This document shows, in pieces, positions 12,991 to 24,961 of a DNA stretch of 64,000 nt. The DNA comes from Hemibagrus wyckioides. Lineage: Eukaryota; Chordata; Actinopteri; Siluriformes; Bagridae. How positions within the stretch are numbered: position 1 is the first letter of the stretch; every line of letters starts with the position of its first letter. Location of the stretch: the NCBI RefSeq assembly GCF_019097595.1, contig NC_080710.1, positions 15,345,280 to 15,409,279 on the forward strand, read 5' to 3'. Under the pieces are notes generated by a model. The model was given only the letters and a program-made list of their open reading frames with translations. It ran no database searches and was not told where the DNA came from. The translations under genes and the position numbers were made by a program.

Positions 12991-13392
12991 GGGAGGCTTA
13001 GTGGTTTTTGTTTGTCTCGCACCTCGGGTTCGAGGTTTGATTCAGGTTTCTGTGCTCTCCTCATGCTTGGGGGATTTGCTCCTGGTTTTCCAGTTTCCTC
13101 CCCCAGTTCGAAAGACATGTGTAGTAGACTGATTGGTCTTCAATCTCTATTGGTCTATGTAGCACCAGGGTTCTGGAGAAATGTTGTTTCATTTCATTAT
13201 GTACTGTGTCAGCTATATATGGTCGAAATTACAGTAAAGCTTCTTGACTTGACTTGATCTCTAAATGTTGAATAGGTGTGTGAATGTGTGCTGCACTGGG
13301 TTGGCCCTCTGTCCATGCTATTGTGCCCCCCAATTTGTGCCAGGTTTCCCCATGACCTTGTGTACGATAAACAAAACAGAAAATGGATGGAT
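12991..13392 (+). mobile_element. tRNA-derived SINE, interrupted by another retroelement
   Basis: The head 'gaggcttagtggttt...' and 'gggttcgaggtttgattc' resembles a tRNA-derived SINE promoter (A/B box-like). The body includes the block 'gtttcctcccccagttcgaa' and 'agacatgtg', and the 3' part 'ggtgtgtgaatgtgtg' through 'gaaaatggatggatgcc'. The body is split at 13143-13262 by a second element with a 6-bp duplication (ATCTCT). Several mismatches from other copies suggest an old insertion. Confidence 0.75.
13149..13256 (+). mobile_element. Short retroelement 3' end nested in SINE
   Basis: About 108 bp ending in 'aagcttcttgacttgacttg', a (CTTGA)n-type tail known from fish SINE/LINE ends. It is flanked on both sides by ATCTCT (13143-13148 and 13257-13262), and removing it restores the SINE body around it. 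It is probably a 5'-truncated retrotransposed copy. Confidence 0.65.
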
Positions 13393-13393
13393 G

Positions 13394-13412
13394 CCTGGAT
13401 GATGATGATGAC

Positions 13413-13445
<33 letters not shown>
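13394..13445. repeat. (ATG)n trinucleotide array
   Basis: ATG/GAT repeats with one ACG interruption, directly at the 3' end of the SINE and probably grown from its tail. Confidence 0.9.
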
Positions 13446-13446
<1 letters not shown>

Positions 13447-15460
13447 GTGGTTGTGTTATGATTAAATATTTACATGAGAAAGCAGCTGGGAAGCAGATTT
13501 GTCTATATACAGCAGAAGTGTATATACATGACATTACCAAAAAAAAAATCAGACACAGCCATCTAGTTACAGAATAAAACATTCCTTTTAACATTACATA
13601 GGGTTAAAAAAAGGATTCAAAAATCTCAGGCTACTATCCAAGACAGAACACAGCTTACAAATGGAACGATTTCAGCATCGCTGCTGCTCTCCATAGGAGT
13701 GGAAATCAAACACTGATCAGTGTAAGGATAAGCAGCAGCACATTAGTCTCAGCCCTACTCTCACACATCTTATCCAGCTAATCTTGGATGACATATGAAC
13801 ATTGTATACAGTGCTCCTATACAGTATATAAATACACAACAAAGCACCCTATGCTGAGTACTAATAAAATTCAGGCATCTCCATCTCTGGCACTTGATAA
13901 AATCTGTGTTCATGTGTCAGTCAAATGAAAATCACTGAAGAGTAGTGTTCATGGAAGTGTGCCACAGAGGAAATCCCTGCTCTCAAAAAATAGTTTTTTT
14001 CCTAGGTTTGCTACACTACCTGGTGTGATGCTGTGTTGCTGCCTCGGGACCTGGCAGATGCAATGAGCACAAATGAATTCCATGTTGTATCACCATATCC
14101 TACAACCAAACATCAGGGTGTCTGTCTGCAGGCTAAAACTTGATAATTAACTTGATAATTAATGTGCACTAAAATACTGACAATAAAAGTGATATGCTAA
14201 ACTAGATACCCAATAAAATCCAGCTTAATATGTGTACATAACTTTCCTATTGGTTTCTTTAGAATTCCTAATTTGTTTGCAGTGATTCTGGATTACTATG
14301 CTTTAAAATTAGAAATCCTAATAATATGCCAAGGAGTTAGATATTTTTTCTTCTTTTTTTCTGCAAAATACTGTTTAAAATTTATTCGAAATATACTTCT
14401 AACCTCCTAGCAGAAGCAAGAGGGTTTGGGGTTAAAATATTCAGGTGCTGCTAAATTTCCAGCCCTACATAAGATGCAGGTTTTGGGAAAGTGCTTCTTT
14501 CTTACAACATTCCAAACAGCTAGTTTTATGGGTGCTGTCTAGAAGATGAACTGGAATTTTAACAATCCCAAGAATCAGCTTAACTGATTTAAATATCATA
14601 TTAGTGGTTTTATTTATGCACAGCCTAATATTTTGGCAAATAGGATGTAGTCAATTTAGGTTTTGAGTTTGACTAAGTTTAGTCAATAAATTAGTCGTTA
14701 AAAAAAGGATGTCAGTTTGTTTTCCATAATTTTTTTCAATTTTGTTTTCTTAGGAGTGTCAATAGATTTTTTAGAGAATATATGATTATTTCTGTTTAGT
14801 GTTTAGATGTTGCTTCCATCTGTGACAACATTTTGCTTTGCTAAAATAGGCCATATACATATAATACCATAACTTGAATGAATGTAATGGAAATTAAAAA
14901 AAAACAAAAAAAAAACATTAACCTAGAAAACAGAAAAAATAAAAAATATATTTTTATATTATATAGAAAATATTTTTTATTTTTATATTATATAGAAAAT
15001 ATAGCAAAAGAACAGGACATGATGAGATAGAAATAATGATTTTGATGGAAATGATGAATGTTTTCTTCATGTTTAAGGACACTGATTGATAAGTTTTTTC
15101 AGGCATCATTGAGAATCTGGTAAGCTTCACTGGAAATGATGATTGTCACTCTTGCTTCTGTTACTCCTGTTACATTTCTCTGTATCATTTACATGTCTTT
15201 TTAATGATCATCCTGGAAATCCCTTCCACTGTGACTAAACTCCCCAGCTTACAGTCTCCTGCCCTCTAGTGTTTAGTTAATGCTATACCAATGAGCTCTT
15301 TTTTGTCTGTGTTGTTGGAAAATGGGTTGATGTTGATACAAGCAAGCAGAACACCCAGTCATATTGTAGATCAGCTGCCATGAGAAATCATGTTTAATCA
15401 CCAACATGTGAGATATTACATAATAATTACAGCCATGAATGAAACTGACTAGTTGCCCCA

Positions 15461-15510
<50 letters not shown>

Positions 15511-15884
15511 GCTCTCGCTCTCTCTAGCAACTCAATTCCTACAGAGAATTTTCCACTAATCTATTTACTTGTTTATTTGCATGTTTGTTTACCAAAAAGG
15601 GAAGTGGGTCTACTAATCAGCCCGTAGTAGCTTATACAGTGATGACACATCTACCATTTCTTACTACATTCATTTAGTTCACTCTTTATTTTTCTCCTTA
15701 GCAATTTACATGTGAATTACTGTAAGCAATGTCAGAACATATATTACAATATTTATCAATGTCCAGTAATCATATATCTTATATCTGCAGAATGTTTGCA
15801 GTTGATCCAAAGGCTATCCCAGGAACACTTGGCACAGTGCTAGTGTGGCATTATTTATGAAGCTTATATCAGGACAAAAACAAT
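13446..15884. other. Intergenic, (CT)n array at 15461-15526
   Basis: No gene recognised. The sequence is AT-rich with one CT-dinucleotide array (15461-15526, minor interruptions) and a local near-tandem duplication of an AT-rich 'tttttatattatatagaaaa' unit at about 14952-15000. Confidence 0.55.
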
Positions 15885-16085
15885 GTCTGAACACAGTAGA
15901 TTCGTGATTAGTACATTTGGGAGTTTTCTCCATGTATGCTAGGTTCCTTCTTGAAGGCCACAAGTCCAAAGACATGTGTTGTAGGTTTACTGGCATCACT
16001 AGGTCGTTTGTAGTATGTGATTGTAACCTGCAATGGCTTGACAATCCTGTGCAGGATATGCAATACAGAAAATGTATAGACAATG
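15885..16085 (+). mobile_element. Degenerate SINE copy
   Basis: It shares the order of blocks of the main SINE family here: 'gattagtacatttg', 'ttctccatgtatgct', 'aagtccaaagacatgtg', 'tgattgtaacctgca', and a 3' 'atacagaaaatgtatag'. Divergence is high and there is no clear target duplication. Confidence 0.6.
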
Positions 16086-16365
16086 TCTATTAATGTTTTG
16101 CATATTATTTATAATATTGTGTCATGATATCTTGTGTCTTTTTCATATCTCATGCATTTGTCATAATAATGTGCATCTTTAAAGCATCTTTCATCTTTCA
16201 AAAGCACATAGCAGTTGTGTGCATGGTGAATATGCTGTATGTTTGTTGAATCGATGAATTAACACATATTAACATGATACAGAATATAATAAGATTTTAA
16301 TAGAAAATAATGAAAAAAAGTGGGTGATGTGCACCAATCATCTTCTTTTTAGGATAAAAGTGCAT

Positions 16366-16401
<36 letters not shown>

Positions 16402-19400
16402 TGCAGCATCGCTCTTTGTCAGTCTGTATAGTTTGAAAAGTGAGTGACTCTTCAGAGACGTGAAACACAGGAGCAGCCGCACACTTCTGATACACACGCT
16501 TCTCATTACTGGATACACACAGCACTGGACGCTATTTGCATGGCAGCTTGATGGTGAGTAGCAGTTCATACATAATTCATTCAGATGAATGTCATGCTGA
16601 AGAAATAAAACATTTAGAAAATGCCACTGTTTTAGAGGTTTGGTGGTTAAAACATGGATTGCACTATGCAGTGATGTCATCTATGAATTACAATACGATC
16701 GCATTGCATGCCGTTGAAACAATTTGTCTATAGTTAACACTTCATTTTTTACTCTGATCATAGTGAATATTTGCTACCAAAAACATTTAAATGGAACATG
16801 GAGCTGACGATAATGTAAGTTGCATCATAATTATCATTTAAGGCAAATCATAGTGCTAGAAACTGCAAACATTGTTGTATGATGTTGTACTTCATTGATG
16901 TGAGCAAAATTCTTGATGCCTCTGGATGACCATTGACCAGAAATAGCACTTCAACATGGAAAATATTGAAGTTGTGTGATGAGGAGTGATGATTGCTACA
17001 AATATTCCTGCAGCTGATGTCTGAATTGTAATCATTTACATAGATTCTCAGTCAGTCATTTCTCACCATCAGTCACCACTTTTTCAGATTAACTGGCATT
17101 TCCTTAATGATTACGTCCGTGTGTTATGATCAGTGGTGAATTAAAACCTAGGCTGTACTCAGTTCATGTGGCATACAGTCAAATTGTTGTTGAATTACAA
17201 ATACAGATTACCTCAATATTCACAATAACTGCTGATTTCATTAAAGCTGCAAACTAACTTGACAACTCTAAGGATGTTATATTATTATAACTGCATGATT
17301 GTCAGCACAATATTACCTATTTCTGTGTGTCTGAGTGTCCAATGAAATGAAAATATAATCTCAATTTGTAGATTATCTGTTCATCTGGTACATATCAATC
17401 CATGTGTGGTAAAATGAGTTAGAGCCATAGGGGCCCAAGGCTTCTCCCCCCCCACACACACAACACTGACAGTAATTCTTTTAGTTTGGGTTTTTAATTA
17501 GTGTAAGTATCACGTATAACTTGAAAAACAAGGTTACATTCTGTTTTCAGAATAATGAAAATTTATGTTATTGGTGGTAGAAATGATGGTCATTTATTTA
17601 TAATGCAATTAAAACCTTTTCACATGAGCCTTTTAAACACATCCTGTAACATGCCGCCATTTTTATTAGGATGGATTAGAACTAAAACACGTATGCAAAC
17701 ATAGAGGACAACATGCATGAAAAGCTTGAAAATTAAAACAATATGTAAATATGGTTCACAATTTGATTTTTATTTTTAAGTCTTTAATGTAGTAGTAATA
17801 TTAAACAAGGCATGTAGATTAAATTTATTAGATTTTGTATATTTACCCACTTATCGTTAAATTATTATCCCCATTATTCCCGAGGCATTTTCATATAAAT
17901 GTTTAGTGATGAAACAAAGAACCTAGAAATACAAATAGTGTCATGAACACCACTGTTAAAGGAGTGCGTTCACATGGCTCTTTAATAGCTGATGTATTAA
18001 TAAGTGTATCTTTGGATATTTTTAGATATCAAGCACCATTTTATCATCTCCACACTTCAGCAGACATGTGATTATTTATTTTCAGTCACTAGCTTGGATC
18101 ACTCATGCATAAGTATGCCTTCACACTTTAGTTTAGCTTTATTTTTATAACTAGCATTATATTGCAGCAGAGGCATGCACAGCGAATGCAACCTTACTAT
18201 AAATGATGAAATTCCTAGCAAAGTAAACTTGTCAGGAGATGGCAGTGCTCATTTTAAAAAGTTGAGACATTTATTCTGCATTGTTTGTGTTCTACTTCAC
18301 CTTTCTAACAACTAACACATGCCGAGACAACAGCATAGCCACAAAGTGACCTTAGGATTAGTGTTTGATATACAGTTAAAGCTTTCATAGAGCCATCCTT
18401 ATTTTCTACTTCTTGTCTTATACGCAAGTCGGATTGACCTTATGTGAACTTTGGAGCCGTTTGTATAACAGCTTGTGACTACGGTACTTTGTCCTCCAAA
18501 GCTGGTTATAGACTTTTTCATTTGTCATTTGTCATTTGATCTCTATCCAGTACACTGTGCAGTTCCTAAAGTAGTAGATAGATTGCTAGATGTCCCCGTC
18601 TATGTTGAAGGAGTATGTGATAGTCGTTGGAACACATCACGGCATTGTGGATGGCTTTTCACAGTCGTTCTAAATGGAGCTGTCATATGCTATCATCCCA
18701 ACACGTCTCACTCTTAGTCTGGAGTCTCTAAAGATGCCTTCTAAAGAGCACTTTAGAAAAATTATGCCTGAGCAATCCTTCCGTTAACTGGTGGTGTTGA
18801 TTCCGAAGAGACCTTGGGTTTGAGCCCTGGGTTTCTACTAAAGGGTATTTGTGTTTAATGTTAATCAACCATCTATTAACATCACAACCTTCTGTAATGG
18901 GGAACTTCCCGAGCATGCCCTGCTTTACCCTATTTGTGCTCTATGAAATTAAACTACAGTAAGCAGATCTCAGTCCAGTCATGAGATCTACTGTTGATCT
19001 GTCATGGGCAAAGACACATGATGCTTCTCTGTCTAAACAAAGACTGGTCCATGAGGTAAACACCAGGCCCCTTTTATGGCACACCCCTCAATGATTTGCA
19101 TTTCCTCCTCATGGACATTATGTAGCAGCATATCAGTCCAGTCTGTGCTGCTGCTGCCACGTGGGTATTACCATGTGCCTTCTCCAGGTTCAGCTAGGAA
19201 AATATTACCCCTCTCAGCTGGTGACTGGACCAGTTAGTCCTAATCTGGGCTCAGTTCCCTATGACATTGTGACACTGGCAATCAAAATGATTGGGAGGGA
19301 TCAAGGTTACACATGTAACTGTGATTCTATGACTACCACAAGATTGTCATGTGTAATTAGCCACAACCCAGCAGGACTGCAGTAAGACATTTCAGCAGGA

Positions 19401-22154
19401 ATGATGACTGTATAGCAACAGGAATTATATTAGATACTATGCCATATGATCACTTGGGGATTTGGCTGAAAAAGAAACCTTTGCATTCTGATACACACTT
19501 TGCAGATGATACACACTGCCCCTTTTTCAGTCTTCATAGAACCATAGTTGCATAAATATCTATTTTTTAATGTGTGTGAATTATGGCATGAGTTAAGCAG
19601 TAATTGAGCTTAAAACTGTTCCCATTTGTTTCTCTTACACAGTGCCCTGGCTGTTAATGTGTCAAAGTGATTCAAAAGCTGTGATTAAGCTGGGATAGTA
19701 GCAGTATCAATTGCTTGTTTAACGGTTAACAGAAATACACTGCTAATAAATGTACTCTCACTGCCATACCCATGCTGAGACTTGAATTGGAAGAGAAATA
19801 GGCAGAGCGAGTGAATAAAAGAGTGAGTGAAAGCCCATGTGAATGTATTGACATACAAGCACATGGGTGGTACTGGGAGAATAATGGTGCTATTGACTTG
19901 CATGGCAGTATCTGGGTTGCTCTTGTCCTGCTGCTGGTGGTTTAACATACATGAACAGTGATTTTCTATTTTACAAAAAGAGTTTCTAGCTTAGAATAAT
20001 GATGTGATTATGTGACTAACTGACTAGCATGATCTCTGAATAATAAAATTTACTGCCAAGTTTCAACAGCTATGTTATTTTGCTTGATATTCATTGCATC
20101 CCTACCTTTAAGGTCTACCACTGAATAAATAATCCTTTCTAGCACACTACAGATAATGCTACTATAGTGTAGTACTTTTGGTTATTTGTACCTTTCTCCC
20201 TCTTCCACATTGCCACACGAACCATAATATCATTATTACACTGAAGGTGAGATTTGCATTTCTTTTTTTTTTTGTGGATGTTTATGACAGTTCAAGAGCT
20301 CCATTATCATGATGCATCACACACGCTATTGTATCAACAAAGCAAATAAACACCATAATGTCATTTATGAGCACATGGTGAAATATCGTGTGCGGATAAG
20401 AGCTTTCAGGTATTCCGATCCTCATCAGCTTTCCATGTATTTGAGCTGTAGAGGTGGAACAAAATGATAGAGAGGTAGATGAAGAGCTTATCTGTGGCTT
20501 ATTGAGTGACATTGAAATCATATTCAGAGTTTAATCCGCCTACATAATGCCTAAACATGACCAAATAATGGATACAGTACAGAAAGTCAAGAAAAATGAT
20601 GGAAAGTCAGAGAGATGACAGATGTCAGATGACAGATAAAATTATAACCTTTTTTTAATAAGTAATGAAGTCAGTAGGAGCTATAAGCATTTTAGAAAAA
20701 ACATCATGCAAAGTGACTCCAAATAGATTTTATACTTACTTTACATTATGATGTGTTAGTCTCAGGTTATAGGAAGCCCTAATAAAACATTCAGTGAGTG
20801 AATGATTGAGCTTTTGAAGTTTAAGAAAGGAAATTGCATGCAGGTTGTCCTTCTTTTCTCTGTGCTACCACCACCAGATATGATAACTTTCATTTCGTAC
20901 CTGCACTTTATAGTACCTGCTACTAGACACTTTATTATTATGACTCTCACTAGTATGATCCTTATTGCTGCTACCACAGTCGATTGTTGCCACACTAGTC
21001 AATAGTTTACAGGCAATTGTTGCACTAGTTTTTCCACTGTTCTGTTGTCTTGGTTAGTTGACATGCATCATCCTGCACATTTAGTGTATTGTTTGTCTTG
21101 TATTTGTGCCACTATTGTTAGCTGTGTCGTTGCACTAAGGTCCTGAGAAAATTACATTTAGTTCCAATTTATACAAGCTATATACAGGATTAACCCAAAA
21201 AATGACACTTCAATTGACGTCTATATGATAATACATTAAGTGGATTAAATGTTTTTTTCTCCTGACATGCATGACTGTTTTTAATTGAATGATCTCCCTC
21301 TTCTCATCTGAAGGTAGCAATCAAGGTCCTTGAAACCTGTCCAGAGTCTTACAACAATTTTCTTTTAACCTTTAGACTGTCTGAGATGTTTTTTAATAAG
21401 GAATGATGTATGATGTAACAGCTTTGACTAAATATAACCCTGGGTTTACCAATCCCTGAATTAGATTTTTTTATAAAGTCTGATGTTGTTAGAAGATTAA
21501 TTCTGCGCCGACACAAAGAGATTCTGAATATTTCTACCTTTTTAAAGCCATCACAGCCATTTTGCCCATTTTCATTAATAAATGCTCATTTGTCTCAGTA
21601 ATTACCTTATTATTGTGCATTACAGAAACAGAAAGCCTAACCAATTTACTTCATCTGGTTTGCCTCTGAAAAGTGACAAATAGCTTAGGAGGAGTTTAGC
21701 TCTGTTGACAGCGAGCAGTCTAGCTGCATATTGTTATTCTGTTTATTTTGTTTTTGTTTTACATTTAATGTGTGCGTTCTTTTTGGATGGATAGAAAAAT
21801 ATTTCATTATGTAATGAAAAAAAACCCACAATGTTGTAATGTATGGGTTCATTCAAACATTATGGTCAAAACTTTACATTGTTTACTGACATTTCTTTGG
21901 CTGTTCTTATGCATTTATATTTAATTGACTTAATATAGTATACTAAATAAGCATGATTTAAATGAGTAGACTGTCCAGTTTTTGTTTTGAAATTCTGCCA
22001 TTTTAAGTATTTAGCTGCCTACACTGTAATCTACAGATTTTTACAGTGTTTTTCCTAACATACACCAGATGGCAAATTATAATTCATATAAAAATCTGTT
22101 CAAATTCTTCCTGTGGCCACAATGCTGTATAGTATATAAGGTAACTAATCACAC
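16086..22154. other. Intergenic, no gene recognised
   Basis: About 6 kb of AT-rich sequence with a (GA)n array at 16369-16396. Open frames at 18475-18717, 19685-19948 and 20282-20521 have no recognisable domains and no supporting splice signals. Confidence 0.55.
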
Positions 22155-22425
22155 ACTTGTATAGGATACCTTGGTATGCTGGAGCATTACAATTTACTAT
22201 CAGTTTGAAACATGTTCCAGCATGACAATGTCCTTGTACACAAAGTGAGCTCCATGAATACATGATTTGCCAAAAATGGTGTGGAAGAACTTGAGTGGGC
22301 TGCACAGTGTCCTGACCTCAACCCCAATGAATGGCATTGAGATACATTGGATCACTGACTGCACCCAAGACAAAGCATGCATAAGTGTTATGGTTAGGTG
22401 TCCACAAACTTTTGGCCAAATAAAT
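22155..22425 (+). mobile_element. Tc1-like element relic (3' end)
   Basis: The segment at 22212-22350 reads as the catalytic-core region of a Tc1 transposase ('ttccagcatgacaatgtcc', then 'cctgacctcaaccccaatga') with frame breaks. It is followed directly by a terminal-repeat-like end, 'ggtgtccacaaacttttggcc', at about 22401-22421. Most of the element between and upstream is deleted. It belongs to the same family as the copy at 35340-36155. Confidence 0.75.
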
Positions 22426-22909
22426 ATATTCTGTTTAGTTTAAAGAAACCTTTCTAAAGTAAGTTAAATGACACTTTCTGCCAAATTTCTTTCTGCATTT
22501 GCCCATTAGTTATACAGTAATACATTCTACATCATTATTTTTCCATATGCAGCATGATTAGCTTGGATTTTTGAAACAGCTAATGAATCCATAAATAAAT
22601 TTTATATCATGTCTCCTTGCCAGATCCTACTCCAAAGTGTCTCCATATCACAAAGTCCCTGAGACAATTTAAAGTTTCCCACATACGGAAGAGCCTGATG
22701 ACAGGTCTGCATAAGCACCCTGGCACCTGTGTCCAAAAACCTGTACATGCCATCAAGCACACATGGTAGAGATAACGGAAAAGAGAATAGGTTCATTGGA
22801 TTAAGATGTGTAGCTATATGCAATGTTTTTAAAAGTGTGTGTAAAGCTGAAGCAACAGAAAGAAACAACATTCTTAATATTTTCTCAACATACATATTAT
22901 AACATGTAT

Positions 22910-22956
<47 letters not shown>

Positions 22957-23737
22957 AATGTTATAATACAAATAATTTATTTCAATCATTAATCATTTAG
23001 TTAGTTTAAATTTAGAAATTTATCTTTTTGGTTAGTTAGAAGTTTGTTTTTTTTCTGTTAGTGTGTTATTGGCCATGGGATTGTGGGACTGTCTGTGTTT
23101 CCTGAATGGAACTGCATCAATGGGTTGGTGCTCTGTGTGTGTGTGTGTGTTGATCAATGTGTTGGGCAGCAGAAAGGAATAGACAGGGCATCTACAAACA
23201 GACAAATGAAGCCCTGGGTTATGTGTACACAATGTTTGTAAAGGTCAAACTATAGGTTCACAGGCTCAAAACACAACTGCTCGTGAAGTGAGACTCCATT
23301 AGTGTGAGCTGGCCATGAAGGTCTGAATGTTCTCATATTTATTAATAGAGCTTGTTTTATAGCCATGTACTTTTAAAACTCACTGTAATTGGATTCTGTA
23401 GAGGCTCACTAGATCTTCTATACATGAAATGTAAAGAAAAGGGATTTTGTAGAGAAGCAAATGGAACAGCTACATGCTTTGGATTTTAATTGTATTTATT
23501 TCCTTATTAAAAGTAAATAACGTTCTATGAAAATACTGTTTTTTTAATTGTGTTACTACTGAATATGAGTGTATAGTTAACTATAAAATCAGTTACTGCT
23601 AACCACAACGAATTGTTCTATCATACTCTCATTATTGCTTAAATATTATATATCTGGTTTTATTGTCTTTGTTGTATATATTTGTTTGTACTGAATGTAG
23701 TAGAATTTTATTATTTTATTTTTTTCAAACCAACATA
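22426..23737. other. Intergenic, (GA)n array at 22913-22952
   Basis: No gene recognised. A GA-dinucleotide run of about 40 bp and a short GT run near 23134-23150 are the only structured sequences. Confidence 0.55.
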
Positions 23738-23766
23738 CACTATATTGCCAAAAGTATTCGCTCACC
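23738..23766 (+). repeat. Left terminal inverted repeat of Tc1
   Basis: 29 bp, the exact reverse complement of 24931-24959, immediately after the TA target site. Confidence 0.95.
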
Positions 23767-23866
23767 CATCCAAATAATCAGAATCAGGTGTTCACTTCCA
23801 TGGCCACAGGTGTATAAAATCAAGCACCTAGGCATGCAGACTGTTTTTACAAACATTTGTGAAAGA

Positions 23867-24877
23867 ATGGGTCGCTCTCAGGAGCTCAGTGAATTCCAGC
23901 GTGGAACTGTGATAGGATGCCACCTGTGCAACAAATCCAGTCGTGAAATTTCCTCGCTCCTAAATATTCCACAGTCAACTGTCAGCTGTATTATAAGAAC
24001 GTGGAAGTGTTTGGGAACGACAGCAACTCAGCCACGAAGTGGTAGGCCACGTAAACTGACGGAGCGGGGTCAGCGGATGCTGAGGCGCATAGTGCGAAGA
24101 GGTCGCCAACTTTCTGCAGAGTCAATCGCTACAGACCTCCAAACTTCATGTGGCCTTCAGATTAGCTCAAGAACAGTGCGCAGAGAGCTTCATGGAATGG
24201 GTTTCCATGGCCGAGCAGCTGCATCCAAGCCATACATCACCAAGTGCAATGCAAAGCATCAGATGCAGTGGTGTAAAGCACGCCGCCACTGGACTATAGA
24301 GCACTGGAGACGCGTTCTCTGGAGTGACGAATCGCGCTTCTCCATCTGGCAATCTGATGGACGAGTCTGGGTTTGGCGGTTGCCAGGAGAACGGTACTTG
24401 TCTGACTGCATTGTGCCAAGTGTAAAGTTTGGTGGAGGGGGGATTATGGTGTGGGGTTGTTTTTCAGGAGCTGGGCTTGGCCCCTTAGCTCCAGTGAAAG
24501 GAACTCTGAATGCTTCAGCATACCAAGACATTTTGGACAATTTCATGCTCCCAACTTTGTGGGAACAGTTTGGAGCTGGCCCCTTCCTCTTCCAACATGA
24601 CTGTGCACCAGTGCACAAAGCAAGGTCCATAAAGACATGGATGACAGAGTCTGGTGTGGATGAACTTGACTGGCCTGCACAGAGTCCTGACCTCAACCCG
24701 ATAGAACACCTTTGGGATGAATTAGAGCGGAGACTGAGAGCCAGGCCTTCTGGCCTTCAGGCGCTTCTGGAAGAATGGTCAAAAATTCCCATAAACACAC
24801 TCCTAAACCTTGTGGACAGCCTTCCCAGAAGAGTTGAAGCTGTTATAGCTGCAAAGGGTGGACCGACGTCATATTGA
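23867..24877 (+). CDS. Tc1-like DD34E transposase
   Basis: A 336-aa transposase that binds the element's ends and catalyses excision and integration. The start chosen is the ATG beginning [13 protein letters not shown], because the frame upstream of it lies in the terminal region and is not family-like. N-terminal paired-type helix-turn-helix halves (about residues 1-110) surround a GRPRK AT-hook-like linker ('[11 protein letters not shown]'). The catalytic triad is intact: D in WSDESRF, D in FQHDCAP, and E in PIEHLWDE, with exactly 34 residues between the second D and the E. No internal stops. Oddity: between 'RLRARPS' and 'LLEEWS' the protein seems about 8-9 residues shorter than related fish copies I know, an in-frame loss that may weaken activity. 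Confidence 0.93.
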   Translation: MGRSQELSEFQRGTVIGCHLCNKSSREISSLLNIPQSTVSCIIRTWKCLGTTATQPRSGRPRKLTERGQRMLRRIVRRGRQLSAESIATDLQTSCGLQISSRTVRRELHGMGFHGRAAASKPYITKCNAKHQMQWCKARRHWTIEHWRRVLWSDESRFSIWQSDGRVWVWRLPGERYLSDCIVPSVKFGGGGIMVWGCFSGAGLGPLAPVKGTLNASAYQDILDNFMLPTLWEQFGAGPFLFQHDCAPVHKARSIKTWMTESGVDELDWPAQSPDLNPIEHLWDELERRLRARPSGLQALLEEWSKIPINTLLNLVDSLPRRVEAVIAAKGGPTSY

Positions 24878-24930
24878 ACCCTATGGATTAGGAATGGGAT
24901 GTCACTTAAGTTCATATGCGAGTCAAGGCA

Positions 24931-24959
24931 GGTGAGCGAATACTTTTGGCAATATAGTG
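24931..24959 (-). repeat. Right terminal inverted repeat of Tc1
   Basis: 29 bp, the exact reverse complement of 23738-23766, followed by the TA duplication. Confidence 0.95.
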
Positions 24960-24961
24960 TA

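Larger units (their letters stand above)
23738..24959 (+). mobile_element. Structurally complete Tc1/mariner transposon
   Basis: A 1222-bp element with perfect 29-bp inverted terminal repeats (23738-23766 and 24931-24959; first bases CACTATATTGCC). It is flanked by TA target duplications at 23736-23737 and 24960-24961 and encodes an uninterrupted transposase. Perfect ends and an intact reading frame indicate a young or recently active insertion. Family knowledge: Tc1-like elements move by cut-and-paste into TA dinucleotides. Confidence 0.95.

Noticed and set aside
12817..13257. Open frame with poly-Tyr/poly-Leu on the plus strand
   Set aside because: It translates the ATT array and the adjoining SINE; not a gene.
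18475..18717. 80-codon open frame
   Set aside because: No recognisable domain, no splice signals, no family resemblance; a frame of this length is expected by chance.
23663..23866. Upstream extension of the Tc1 transposase frame
   Set aside because: It crosses the terminal repeat and flanking host DNA. The family-like protein starts at 23867.
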